Positions 1 through 8,302 are shown, counted from the stretch's first letter. The stretch is 64,000 nucleotides of DNA from Nostoc favosum CHAB5714 (GCF_020829495.1 NZ_JAIVFQ010000025.1:22752-86751); one strand, 5' to 3'. The notes: generated by a model from the sequence alone, not told the origin. Numbers and translations: made by a program.

Positions 1-145
1 TTTAGATTACTCATCCTAAATTAAAGAATCTTAATCAAAAATCTCATCTTAAAGGATGTATTTCAATATTTCTAAGGACTGATGAAGTAGTGTTAATTGT
101 CATAGTTAATTGAAATTACTTAATTTAATATCAGGAGTCGTTATT

Positions 146-493
146 GTGGAAAGTAATAGCAAACAACTCATAATTATTGGCGGAGCCGAAGATAAAAAGG
201 AAGATTGTGAAATCCTGCGCGAGTTTGTACGACGTGCTGGGGGTACGAAGGCAAGAATAATAATTATGACAGCAGCAACAGAACTACCTAGAGAGGTTGG
301 AGAAAATTATATTAGAGTATTTGAACGGTTAGGATGTGAAGATGCTCGGATTGTTGATACGGAAACTCGTGATGATGCATCTTCTTCTAGTGCATTAGAA
401 GCTGTCAGCAAAGCCACAGGAATATTTTTTACTGGAGGAGATCAAGCTCGGATCACAAGCGTCCTTAAGGACTGGATGTCAGCTACAGCCTGA
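146..493 (+). pseudogene. 5' fragment of a cyanophycinase-like gene (truncated)
   Basis: Cyanophycinase is a serine-type exopeptidase that releases beta-Asp-Arg dipeptides from the nitrogen reserve cyanophycin. The visible part matches the N-terminal half: QLIIIGGAEDK, CEILREFVRRAGG, EVGENYIRVFERLG and GIFFTGGDQARITS. The full enzyme is about 270-290 residues; here homology stops near base 466, before the GTSAGA nucleophile segment, so no activity is expected. The start is probably the GTG at 146, which has AGGAG eight bases upstream; an earlier in-frame TTG at 110 is less likely. At base ~466 the reading runs into the 3' side of an oppositely oriented dehydrogenase fragment, so the two genes lost their ends in one deletion. 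Identification of the family is firm; the pseudogene status is inferred from the missing half. Confidence 0.8.
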
Positions 494-654
494 TCTAAGC
501 GTTCTTGATTGCGGGCTGCGTAGGCGTAGCCCGTCGCAGACATCGCTACATTTACACCCTCACTATAAAGTGCTTTGGCGGTGGCTAAACCAATTCCCGC
601 ACTTCCTCCTGTGACGATCGCTGTTTTACCTGATAATTTTAGTTCTAAACTCAT
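442..654 (-). pseudogene. 5' fragment of a short-chain dehydrogenase/reductase
   Basis: The N-terminal NAD(P)-binding motif of the SDR family is plain: TGGSAGIGLATAKAL, preceded by the usual LSGKTAIV strand. Only about 63 residues remain of a family that normally has ~250; the Tyr-x-x-x-Lys active site is absent. Homology ends at ADIQSL, near base 466, exactly where the opposing cyanophycinase fragment also ends. Residues 38-47 (MSATGYAYAA) do not fit the family and come from a ~30 bp dispersed repeat inserted in frame at 513-543; without it the protein would read GVNVA-ARNQERLDQAV, a normal SDR sequence. A good start is the ATG at 654. Non-functional remnant. Confidence 0.8.
513..543. repeat. 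Dispersed GGCGTAGCCCGTCG repeat inserted in the SDR fragment
   Basis: The sequence TAGGCGTAGCCCGTCGCAGA recurs with one change (CGTCGTAGACATCGC) near 59464-59490. Here it interrupts the dehydrogenase fragment without breaking its frame. Confidence 0.7.
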
Positions 655-679
655 ACTACCTTACGCTCAAAAATGTAAT

Positions 680-1036
680 TTACTTGCGAACCAATAATAT
701 TGCCGATTGAGAGCCTGTATTGTGGATATCCAAGATGACTCGACTTTCCTCAGATGTACAACCCAGAAGTATCTTGATTTCTGTATCTCGCTTTTCCAAG
801 TCAACACCACAAATGACGGCAGTTACTGTTTTACTAGACAAGCTACCTATCCAGACATCAATATCATTTCCATCTCCAGAGCGAGTGTCTTGTAAATATC
901 CATAGTCAAGCGGATAAACTAAGGATGGATAACGTGGATGTAATGACCCTTTTGGGCGTTCTATCTTGAGGTTACTAGCGGCTACAAGCTGATCTAGCTT
1001 GAACCAGAAGTCATACCTGCAATCGATCAACTCCAT
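680..1036 (-). CDS. Small inorganic pyrophosphatase (family I-like)
   Basis: Likely hydrolyses pyrophosphate to phosphate in the cytoplasm. The 118-residue product carries family I signatures: IERPKGSLHPRYPSL, VYPLDYGYL and the metal-binding acidic cluster DGNDIDVWIGS. It is shorter than the classical ~170-residue enzyme, lacking the C-terminal extension. Short relatives of this kind occur in other bacteria, so it is probably complete. The start ATG at 1036 leaves a plausible N-terminus (MELIDCRYDFWFKLDQLV). It is monocistronic: an MITE lies upstream and the SDR fragment downstream. Activity of such short forms is not certain; a related phosphohydrolase role is the main alternative. Confidence 0.7.
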   Translation of the reverse strand: MELIDCRYDFWFKLDQLVAASNLKIERPKGSLHPRYPSLVYPLDYGYLQDTRSGDGNDIDVWIGSLSSKTVTAVICGVDLEKRDTEIKILLGCTSEESRVILDIHNTGSQSAILLVRK

Positions 1037-1077
1037 AGATTAATTATTTCTTTTTAGCTCCAAATCCCTCTATAATA

Positions 1078-1201
1078 AGGGATTTCCAAGAAATAAATTA
1101 TCCAATCTTGTGGGATAAGCATCTTGCTTGCCCGTAATCAAGTCCGGGCGATACGCTCATCCCACAATAAATAGTTGGATATTTTTTGTTTGGAAGTTCC
1201 T
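1078..1201. mobile_element. MITE with GGGATTTCCAA / TTGGAAGTTCC ends
   Basis: A ~124 bp element with inverted ends: AGGGATTTCCAAGAAATAAA on the left and TTTTTTGTTTGGAAGTTCCT on the right. The same termini bound a ~194 bp element at 61654-61847, and one end lies at 35983-36014. It contains no coding potential. Confidence 0.6.
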
Positions 1202-1285
1202 AACGTTAATGATATTTAATAAATAAATTTACTTGCTCTGTACTTTTTTATTTCTGGTCATAGCTCTCAGACTGCTTTGCATTTT

Positions 1286-2608
1286 TCAACACCATGTTTG
1301 CACAACATGACCCTTCAACTGTTGTCCTAGCCAAGGTGTATTTTGTGAAAGTGTATAAAGACTTTTCCGTTCGACTTTCCAGGTTTGCTGGGGATCAAAT
1401 AAAGTAAGTTCTGCTGGTTGATGAGGTAGAATCGCACTGACTTTTTGCCCCAAACACTCTGCTGGACTGCTACTCAATGCCCGCCATAATTCTAAAGCGG
1501 TAAATTCTTCAGTTTCAACGAGATATTGCCACAGCAAAGGTAATGCTAACTCTAAACCAATTGCCCCTGGAGGTGCTTCGGCAAAGGCTTGGACTTTTTC
1601 TTCGTAGCTGTAGGGTGTGTGATCAATAGCGATCGCATCTATCACACCCGCACGCACCCCTGCACGTAACGCCGCCACATCACTAGGATTTCCTAAAGGT
1701 GGGTCTAAATGCAAGCTAGTGTTATAACTCTTAACTGCTTTTGTATCAAGTAAAAGGTGCATCCAGGTGGTGCTGGCGGTGATGGGTAAACCAGCAGCCT
1801 TGGCTGAAGCGATCAGTTCCACGCTGCGAGATGTGGAAACGCGCATGATATGGACTGGTGTACCGATGGTTGCAACCAATTCAAGCATTGCTGCTAACGC
1901 AGTAGTTTCTGCACTGACGGGTATTGGGGGTAAACCGAAACGCAGAGCATCTGGCCCTTCTCTCATTACACCATTTGCTGTTAACTGGCGATCGCTAGGC
2001 CAAAATGCTATTGGTTTACCCAACGGCTGGACATACTCTAACACTCGCCGCACCAGCGCCAAATTCTCTAAGGGCTTACCATCGCTAAAACCAACAACTC
2101 CAGCAGACGCTAAATCTGCCAATTCCGTCATTTGCTTCCCAGCAACATCTAGGGTGATAGCACCCCAGAGATGAAGCAGGGGGAGAGGAGAGGCAGGGGG
2201 AGCAGGGGAGGCTGGCGTTGCAGGGGGAGCCGAATTAATTTTTTCCTTCTTCCTCATCTTTCCGTATCTCTTTTGCTGCAATTGTGCTAAAAGTGCAGGG
2301 TTATCAATAGCTGGGGATGTATCGGGTAAGATGCTAACTCTGGTAAAGCCGCCAGCAGTAGCAGATTGTAACAGAGACAACAGGGTTTCCCGTTCTTCAA
2401 ACCCTGGTTCACCGGAGTGGCTGTACAAATCCACCAACCCCGGCCCGATAACTAATCCCCGACAATCTCTGATTGGAGTATCGGGGCTGATGTCAGTAAT
2501 GTGCGAAGCCACTTCTTGGATATAACCATCAGCAATCAGCACATCAAAGAGTTCATCGATTTCAGAAACTGGGTCAATTACCCGTACTTTTTGCAACAGT
2601 TCAGTCAT
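1286..2608 (-). CDS. Dihydroorotase-like protein (PyrC', probably non-catalytic)
   Basis: The 440-residue product has the amidohydrolase fold of class I dihydroorotase (GLVDLYSHSGEPGFEERE; PDTSPAIDNPA; GTPVHIMRVSTSRSVELI; AIDHTPYSYEEK). Key residues are changed. The DxHxH metal motif reads D-L-Y-S-H, the substrate Arg of LREPG is Gly, the usual HICHVS His is Arg, and the final DHxPH is DHTPY. This pattern is known from PyrC' proteins, which are catalytically dead and scaffold aspartate transcarbamoylase, so a structural role is inferred. A low-complexity insert rich in Ala/Pro (bases ~2174-2255, reading SAPPATPASPAPPASP) derives from intergenic-type repeat DNA. The ATG at 2608 is the natural start; no pyr neighbour is present. 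Confidence 0.8.
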   Translation of the reverse strand: MTELLQKVRVIDPVSEIDELFDVLIADGYIQEVASHITDISPDTPIRDCRGLVIGPGLVDLYSHSGEPGFEERETLLSLLQSATAGGFTRVSILPDTSPAIDNPALLAQLQQKRYGKMRKKEKINSAPPATPASPAPPASPLPLLHLWGAITLDVAGKQMTELADLASAGVVGFSDGKPLENLALVRRVLEYVQPLGKPIAFWPSDRQLTANGVMREGPDALRFGLPPIPVSAETTALAAMLELVATIGTPVHIMRVSTSRSVELIASAKAAGLPITASTTWMHLLLDTKAVKSYNTSLHLDPPLGNPSDVAALRAGVRAGVIDAIAIDHTPYSYEEKVQAFAEAPPGAIGLELALPLLWQYLVETEEFTALELWRALSSSPAECLGQKVSAILPHQPAELTLFDPQQTWKVERKSLYTLSQNTPWLGQQLKGHVVQTWC

Positions 2609-2637
2609 AAAAGTTTTTAGTTATCAGTTAGGGGTAG

Positions 2638-2792
2638 AGACGCGATTAATCGCGTCTGTACAAGAGTTAGGAGTTAGGAGTTAAGAGTTAGGAGTTATTT
2701 GTTCCTCGCTCATCACTTCTAACTTTATTCATCACTCATAATTTTTCACTCCTAACTTTATTCCTAACTCCTACCTCCTCACTCCTAACTTT
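2638..2792. repeat. Short tandem repeats (GTTAGGA / CTCCTAA heptamers)
   Basis: Runs of GAGTTAGGAGTTAGGAGTTA followed by complementary CTCCTAACTTTATTCCTAAC units fill the space between the dihydroorotase-like gene and the phosphatase upstream of it. They could fold into a long imperfect hairpin. Typical cyanobacterial short tandemly repeated repetitive (STRR) DNA. Confidence 0.8.
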
Positions 2793-2793
2793 T

Positions 2794-4146
2794 TCACAAG
2801 GCCCCTGCTGCTGTTTTATCTAGTACCCCTCCACCGAAGTGAGTGGTGATGTTCATCGCTTGCAATACTGGTAAACCATCGATTCCAGAAGGGTAGTCAA
2901 TAACGCTAACTGCACCATTACCCTGGCGGAAATTCCAGAAATTTTCCAGCGATAAACCCAGAATGTGACAAAGTAAAGTTTTGTTAGTTGCGTCGTGAGC
3001 TACTACTAAGACAGTTTTAAATTGATTCGTTGATGCAGCTTCCAGAATTGATTGCCAAGCTGCAACGCTACGTTCCCACACCTCTTGCAAATTTTCCCCT
3101 TCAGGCATTTGCACTTGGGTCGGTACTAACCGCCAGCGCTGCAATTCTCCGGGAAATTCTTGCTCTATCTCTATTTCTAATTTTCCTTCCCAGAGTCCGT
3201 GACTAATTTCTCTTAAACCATCTTGCAAGTCTAACTTTACATTAGGATGTTGTTTTAGGATGATCTCTGCTGTTTCTTTAGGGCGCAGCATTGGGCTACT
3301 GCAAGCATTATCAATCGCTACCTCTTGGAGAAATTCGCCTGCTTTTTGCGACTGTTGTCTACCGTTGTCGTTGAGGGGGACATCAATTTGCCCTTGAAAC
3401 CTGGTTTGGCGATTCCAGTCGGTTTCACCGTGACGCACCAATAACAACCGTATTCCTTGATGATCCGGTCGCAATGAGGGTAGACTTTCCCCAGTGTGTT
3501 GCGTCTGATTTAAGGATTCTAGCTGAACTGGTTCCCCCAATCCTCCAGCAAAATTTAGTACGCTGATGCCACAGTTAGATTGTTGTATTGAATGGTAGCG
3601 ACTTGGAGGAATTCCCAAGGCTGTGCTAATTAAGGCGCGGTTAATGCCGTTATGTCCCACGATGAGAATAGTTTCGCCTTGATGTTGGGACAAAGTTTCT
3701 TGCCAAAACTGCCGCGCTTGTTCGTACAAAGCAAGAACGGGAAAATGTTCTCTTGTCCCTTGTGCATCATTCAGCAGCATCCGCAGTTCGTCGGGGCGTT
3801 GATGCCAAGTGCGGTAGTCTTCGGCAAATTTCTGCTTAACTTCAGCAGTCAGCAGTGCTTCCCATAAAGGTAAGTCGATTTCTAGTAGCAAATCAGAAAC
3901 TTGGATTACAGCAGACTGTTCAGCATGAGTAGCTAACTCACTATGGATAATATCTGCTGTGTGTTTCGCTCGTTGCAGGGGACTGCTGTAAATCGCATTA
4001 AATAAAATATTGCTGAGGGCTTTGCCAACAATACTTGCATCGTTACGACCTTTTTCGGTTAATGTTGACGCATCAGTGCGTCCCTGAATACGCCGCTCGG
4101 TGTTATAACCGCTTTGACCGTGGCGTACAATGATGACACGAGTCAT
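2794..4146 (-). CDS. Two-domain histidine phosphatase (phosphoglycerate mutase family)
   Basis: Two complete histidine-phosphatase domains are fused. Domain 1 starts IIVRHGQSGYNTERRIQGR and has its second catalytic His in LIVGHNGINRALI. Domain 2 (from about residue 230) starts LLVRHGETDWNRQTRFQGQ with LVVAHDATNKTLL. Both RHG nucleophiles are intact, so both domains may be active. Cofactor-dependent PGM-like enzymes of this type in cyanobacteria include phosphoserine phosphatases and broad phosphatases; the substrate cannot be read from the sequence. Cytoplasmic, 450 residues, ATG start. The next gene downstream on the same strand (dihydroorotase-like) is separated by repeats, so co-transcription is possible but unproved. 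Confidence 0.85.
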   Translation of the reverse strand: MTRVIIVRHGQSGYNTERRIQGRTDASTLTEKGRNDASIVGKALSNILFNAIYSSPLQRAKHTADIIHSELATHAEQSAVIQVSDLLLEIDLPLWEALLTAEVKQKFAEDYRTWHQRPDELRMLLNDAQGTREHFPVLALYEQARQFWQETLSQHQGETILIVGHNGINRALISTALGIPPSRYHSIQQSNCGISVLNFAGGLGEPVQLESLNQTQHTGESLPSLRPDHQGIRLLLVRHGETDWNRQTRFQGQIDVPLNDNGRQQSQKAGEFLQEVAIDNACSSPMLRPKETAEIILKQHPNVKLDLQDGLREISHGLWEGKLEIEIEQEFPGELQRWRLVPTQVQMPEGENLQEVWERSVAAWQSILEAASTNQFKTVLVVAHDATNKTLLCHILGLSLENFWNFRQGNGAVSVIDYPSGIDGLPVLQAMNITTHFGGGVLDKTAAGAL

Positions 4147-4669
4147 CTAAAAGCCCTCCTCTTATCTAGACGATTAATTCTACTGCAAAATGATTGCACA
4201 TTTAGCGACTTATACCATTTCACTTTAATAATGATACAAATATGCTGGTAGGGGCTTGTCTTTGCCATGCCCTTACGATAAATTTATATCTATCAGGATT
4301 TTCGTGAATTGGTATTAGGAAGGCGGATTTAGTCAGGTACGAAACTTTATTCTTGTAGGGGACGTAGAATGAGCAGCTAAAACCGCCGTTGTGTTAACAA
4401 TGTTTGCTAACAAAACTGTTTTAATTCTATATTAAATTTAGTTTAAGTTAAGTAACTAAGAACAATTCAATGTATATAGCAATCCTAAATCATTCATGAA
4501 AATCTCTCTTTATTCTCTCTGCGTCTCTCTTGCCTCTGCGGTTCGTTATACCATTTAGACATAGCAGTGAAAATGACGCAGGCACAACTTATGAATTGTG
4601 CCTACCAAGCATTTTGGGCAACCCGTAATTAATTAAAACTACAGCATTAACCTTTATATCTATATCTGA
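4147..4669. other. Gene-free spacer
   Basis: An AT-rich stretch between the phosphatase and a small secreted protein. It holds degenerate repeat pieces (GGTAGGGGCTTGTC, TGCGTCTCTCTTGCCTCTGC) but no supportable gene, RNA or terminator. Confidence 0.5.
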
Positions 4670-5023
4670 TTATTCTCTCTGTAAATCCAACTGTACTTGC
4701 AATCCGTCATTGTCACTCCCAGACTGAGCCGGCGCTAATAAAACAGAAGTGTCTGGCTGTGATAATGATTCGTTAAACTGTATTCTGACGGGAGTTTTGT
4801 TACCTCTTCTATTATTGTTGGAGATGCTTGCTGGATTAGTTTGCTCAAAAAACCTTCTAAAGTCTTCTTGGGCTGTTCTATGATCAATTCCAACGAGAGA
4901 ATCACCAGTTAATCTGTATTGTTCTAGATTTGAGCTTGATGTTGGTGACTGTGCGTATACTTGGCTTCCTAAGCTTGCAAAGGCTGCCGTAATCCCCAAG
5001 AAAGCAATAATTTTGGTGTTCAT
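4670..5023 (-). CDS. Small secreted protein of unknown function
   Basis: A 117-residue product with a clear Sec signal peptide: MNTKIIAFLGITAAFASLG followed by SQVYAQ, with cleavage likely after VYA. The mature part is polar and has a segment (HRTAQEDFRRFFEQTNP) that resembles many small cyanobacterial periplasmic proteins, but I do not recognise the family. Start ATG at 5023. It stands alone with spacers over 400 bases on both sides. Confidence 0.6.
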   Translation of the reverse strand: MNTKIIAFLGITAAFASLGSQVYAQSPTSSSNLEQYRLTGDSLVGIDHRTAQEDFRRFFEQTNPASISNNNRRGNKTPVRIQFNESLSQPDTSVLLAPAQSGSDNDGLQVQLDLQRE

Positions 5024-5449
5024 CTGTTTTATCCAAATTATCTTTAATATTGCTCGTCTCTTATTCTCTGGGAAAATTATTTGAATTAACTCTATCGTTA
5101 GGTTCTACTAAATTAATTGTATTGCGTATATACTTAGAGTGTCAATGGTGAATGTTGTTTTAAGCATTACCAAGCTATAACTAATGGCATCTCTTAGGAA
5201 ATTGGATTACTTGGTTCATTTTCCAAGCGATCGCAGTTAAGTTCGTTGAGATATACCAGGATGAAATCAGGGATATTATCAGGTAAATCAATGGTATTCC
5301 CTTCTCTGATTGCCTGACGATAACCGACTTCTCTACGAGATGGTCTGCGTAGCTTGCTTCTTTGCAGGAGCAAACATCTACGGTAAAAATCAGGTCAAAA
5401 AAATACTCAGTAATTTTGACAGTTCTAATCTAAGCGATCGCTATCAATA
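5024..5449. other. Gene-free spacer with dispersed-repeat pieces
   Basis: Contains two GCGATCGC-like sites and the dispersed repeat CTTCTCTACGAGATGGTCTGCG near 5328, a family seen again at 6600-6710 and 37560-37660. No gene supported. Confidence 0.5.
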
Positions 5450-5767
5450 TTATTCCTGTTCTAAAATCCTTTCTATATCTTGTCTTGCATAGAGAATCCG
5501 GACAACTTCAATGTTTTCATCTCGCTCAAAGTAAAAAATTAGATACTTTTTAAACGCCTTAACAGCCCATTTACGTAAACCTTGTAAACAAAGATTATCT
5601 ACAGGATAACGGCTACCCATTCCAGGCATTCTTGCTAACTGTGCAAAAGTTTCTCTTACAGAGTCAAAAAACAAAAGTGCCGTGTCGGGGTTTTCTTGGG
5701 CAATGTAAACAAAATACTCATCAATATCTAAACTGGCTTTGGGTGTAATGACTATCCGCTTTGTCAT
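5450..5767 (-). CDS. ParE/RelE-family toxin
   Basis: The 105-residue product fits the type II ParE/RelE fold: ITPKASLDIDEYFVYIAQEN (two N-terminal helices), FDSVRETFAQLARMPGMGSRY and the C-terminal FYFERDENIEVVRILYARQDIE strand and helix. ParE toxins poison gyrase and RelE toxins cleave mRNA; which applies is unclear, with the R-x-L-Y-A-R-Q-D ending favouring ParE-like. The start ATG overlaps the antitoxin stop codon (TAATG), a classic coupled arrangement. Longer readings starting upstream are in a different frame of the antitoxin gene and are not needed. Confidence 0.85.
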   Translation of the reverse strand: MTKRIVITPKASLDIDEYFVYIAQENPDTALLFFDSVRETFAQLARMPGMGSRYPVDNLCLQGLRKWAVKAFKKYLIFYFERDENIEVVRILYARQDIERILEQE

Positions 5768-6021
5768 TATTTCTCTTGATGCAACTGGTTTATCAACTGC
5801 GTGCGTTTTTGTTGCCACCATTCATCATTAATTTCTATTGCCTCTCCACTTTCAAGTCCTGCAATTAAAAGTTCTTCTATATGTTCTTGCATCTTGCGTT
5901 TTTGGTCTTGAGTGATTAACTCTTGTAGATATTCGCTAACTGAACCGTAGCCACCTTCAGCCACTTGTTCTTCAACAAAGACTTTCATCGACTCAGGCAA
6001 GGAAATATTAATGTTACTCAT
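5767..6021 (-). CDS. ParD-like ribbon-helix-helix antitoxin
   Basis: An 84-residue antitoxin. The N-terminal half, INISLPESMKVFVEEQVAEG then GYGSVSEYLQELI, is the ParD/CopG ribbon-helix-helix DNA-binding unit. The C-terminal half (EINDEWWQQKRTQLINQL) would wrap the toxin. It lies immediately upstream of the toxin with a one-base TAATG overlap and should autorepress the operon. Confidence 0.88.
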   Translation of the reverse strand: MSNINISLPESMKVFVEEQVAEGGYGSVSEYLQELITQDQKRKMQEHIEELLIAGLESGEAIEINDEWWQQKRTQLINQLHQEK

Positions 6022-6176
6022 AACCTTGGCAGTTAGGTTAAACTATTTATTCCATCTTATCAAGCTTGTTAGGCGTTGTCTTTGGAGAAATTTCTGCGAT
6101 TAGCTTGCCCCATTGCATTTGTGTTGATGAGACGAAAAGCGATGTTTAACGACAAGCCGAGGAAGCGTCTACGCAT

Positions 6177-6506
6177 TTAATCGGGGATTTGCACAATGTG
6201 AGCGATTGCATTTCCCAAACGAGTAAAGTGATTTGGATTCAGGGTAAACAGAGCGTCTTTAACATCAAAGGTTTCTGGTAATTCTGCCTCTACAACTAAA
6301 ATTCCTTCTTTTCGATAAATGTTTGGCTGCTTAAGAGGCAGTACATTGGTCATCGAGGAGTTTTGTTGAGTATCTTCTTCAGTGACTTGCTGACTCAGTG
6401 TGGCAATTTTTTCTGCAATAGCTTGCAAAACAAACTGCTCAGTCGAAATTCCCTGACTGCTTGCCCATTTTTCAATCTTTTGTTGGAGTTGGGGAGGAAA
6501 GTTCAT
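6177..6506 (-). CDS. Hypothetical protein with an RHH-like N-terminus (possible orphan antitoxin)
   Basis: About 109 residues from the ATG at 6506 (an upstream in-frame start at 6527 is less likely). The N-terminus FPPQLQQKIEKWASSQGIS then TEQFVLQAIAEKIA resembles ribbon-helix-helix/VapB-type proteins; the C-terminal half (GILVVEAELPETFDVKDALF) is a short acidic tail. No toxin gene adjoins it on either side. It may be an orphan antitoxin or a small regulator; function not established. Confidence 0.5.
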   Translation of the reverse strand: MNFPPQLQQKIEKWASSQGISTEQFVLQAIAEKIATLSQQVTEEDTQQNSSMTNVLPLKQPNIYRKEGILVVEAELPETFDVKDALFTLNPNHFTRLGNAIAHIVQIPD

Positions 6507-6539
6507 AGACGTAAATACAATTAACACTCCAATTGTAAA

Positions 6540-6770
6540 AGGCGATGTCTACGATGGTCACTGAGCGGCTGGTGAGCGGCTGGCCCTGAGCGCAGTCGTT
6601 CGCGTTAGCGTCTCCGACAGGAGAAGGGAGTCGAACCATGTCGTACCACTTGCCTACGGCACGCTTTGCGAACGTGGAAGCAAGCTAGCAAGAGCGTCTC
6701 GTAGAGAAGTGCGGGTTACGCCTACGTGCAAAGCCGGGTAGGGGCACAACATGTTGTGCCCCTACGATAT
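6540..6770. repeat. Dispersed repeat cluster with a perfect 28 bp palindrome
   Basis: A chain of common Nostoc-type repeats: duplicated GAGCGGCTGG, GCGTCTCCGACAGGAGAAG and GAGCGTCTCGTAGAGAAG. It ends in a perfect 28 bp palindrome at 6738-6765 whose half-site is GTAGGGGCACAACA. No coding signal. Confidence 0.7.
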
Positions 6771-6966
6771 CTGTACCTCACGCCTGTTGCAATCTGCTGT
6801 ATGTGTATCTTATTAATACACTGCTTTTGCTCTAAATTTTGCCATTATGTTAATAAATTTAGATTCACTTCAGCATTACTTGCTCAATTTCTTGCGTGTA
6901 ATATCTACGCTTTTTGATTTGCAATCAGTTGTCGTCACTAACATTGCGCTTTAAGTTAGTAAAATA

Positions 6967-7160
6967 ACGAGTTTAGTTACCACCACTACGATTTTTGTTA
7001 CAAACATCATAATTTTCGTTACAATATTACAAATTTGTTACTAAAATAACCAGTTTAGTTACTACAACTACGATTTTCGTTACAAATATCATAATTTTCG
7101 TTACAATGTTACGAGTTTAGTTACCACCACTACGATTTTCGTTACAAACATCATAGTTTT
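6967..7160. repeat. Three direct repeats (about 62 bp) built of GTTAC motifs
   Basis: Units start at 6967, 7049 and 7111. Each reads ACnAGTTTAGTTACnACnAC followed by TACGATTTTCGTTACAAAnA and TCATAATTTTCGTTACAAT. The first unit has 20 extra bases. Within each unit TTxGTTAC recurs about every 20-25 bases. The array ends ~120 bases before the start of the 7278 gene, so it may be its control region. Confidence 0.75.
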
Positions 7161-7277
7161 ATCGGATATTACTTAAGCTATAGTTACATTCAGCACCAAA
7201 TCTGTGGATTTTACTCAACCAAAACCAAGCTTTAGTAAGGCAAGCTAGCTCTAGAACACAATAAAAAGAACATAATT

Positions 7278-7676
7278 ATGCCTCGTAAAAAGCGTACATA
7301 TCGCGTTCTAGAAAAAGCTGAATTGAGAATGTCCGGACTCAAAGCAATTGATCCGAGCATGGATTTTGGCGATGCTCGCAACTTGCAAAGTATCACACAA
7401 ATAATTCAGCAGTATCGTAGCAAAATAGAAGCTTATAATACTACTCTAGCTGTGATTGACTCTTACAAAAATGAGATGAAAGAGTTGGAAACAACTTTGA
7501 GCGACTTGACGGAAAAAATGCTCCTTGGAGTTGCCTTTAAATACGGCAAAGATAGCCATGAATATCAAATGGCGGGTGGTGTTCGCAAAAGCGATCGCAT
7601 CCGCAAAAGCACAGCGACACGTTTAAAGACGACTCCCAAGGAAGCGGCTAGTGAGAATGCTAAAACTGCATCATAG
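7278..7676 (+). CDS. Conserved-looking hypothetical protein, coiled coil with basic tail
   Basis: A 132-residue product. A basic N-terminus (PRKKRTYRVLEKAELR) precedes a helical segment likely to form a coiled coil (IQQYRSKIEAYNTTLAVIDS then YKNEMKELETTLSDLTEKM). A Lys/Arg/Ser-rich tail (RKSDRIRKSTATRLKTTPKE) looks nucleic-acid binding. I recognise no named family. ATG start with a purine-rich stretch (AAAAAGAACA) upstream. The GTTAC repeat array sits just upstream. Confidence 0.6.
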   Translation: MPRKKRTYRVLEKAELRMSGLKAIDPSMDFGDARNLQSITQIIQQYRSKIEAYNTTLAVIDSYKNEMKELETTLSDLTEKMLLGVAFKYGKDSHEYQMAGGVRKSDRIRKSTATRLKTTPKEAASENAKTAS

Positions 7677-7744
7677 TCTTAGTGGACTGGATGGAGCGAT
7701 CGCAGGATAAATTGTTGGTAAATTGAATCTAAATTGAGTTTCTG

Positions 7745-8302
7745 ATATTATGTTTGCATAAATAGTTATGCTAACCAATTACACCCCACCCCCAACCCCT
7801 CCCCGATGCTTTGGCTACGGTGTACACACAAGTGCTGTCCACATAGGTTTCAACTTTTTTACCCACATTTTGTCAGAGTTAAACTGTCACACTCACCGAC
7901 ATCCTGCCCAGAACTAAAGTTCAGGGCTAATAGCTGAAGTCCACTTAAGTGGACTAATATGATGTCCGGGTAATTAACCATAATAACCGGAACCCCACCC
8001 CGCAAAAGCTGCGCTTTAGCTCCCCTCCCCGCTTGCGGGGAGGGGTTGGGGGTGGGGTTCTTTTATTATGGGTGATTTGGCGGACATGATATAAATTGAT
8101 CGTTGAGTCCACTTAAGTGGACTTCAGCTATGAGACTCGGAATTCATTCCGAGGCGGGATAGAAACGCAGTGCGAGATTTTTTAATAAAGATGACAAGAC
8201 TTGTGTGTACACCGTAGCCTTACCAAGGGGAGGGGAGACAAAGCATAGCTTTGGCTCTTTGGGGTGATTCGGGTTTAATAAGCAATCAAGCAGACATGAT
8301 AT
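7745..8302. mobile_element. Nested MITE: one palindromic element split by others
   Basis: Four shells are visible. The outer element runs from ATATTATGTTTGCATAA (7745) to CAGACATGATAT (8302). It is split by an insert bounded by a 21 bp perfect inverted repeat (GGCTACGGTGTACACACAAG... at 7813-7833 and 8199-8219). Inside that lies a second inverted pair built on AGTCCACTTAAGTGGACT (7931-7955 and 8106-8130). In the centre is a second copy of the outer-type MITE (about 7958-8092, ATGTCCGGGTAATTA to CGGACATGATAT) with the hallmark CCCCTCCCCGCTTGCGGGG palindrome. No transposase is encoded. Confidence 0.8.

Noticed and set aside
6726..6917. 63-codon plus-strand reading across the GTAGGGGCACAACA palindrome
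   Set aside because: Begins within repeat DNA and continues through AT-rich sequence without a ribosome site or known domain.
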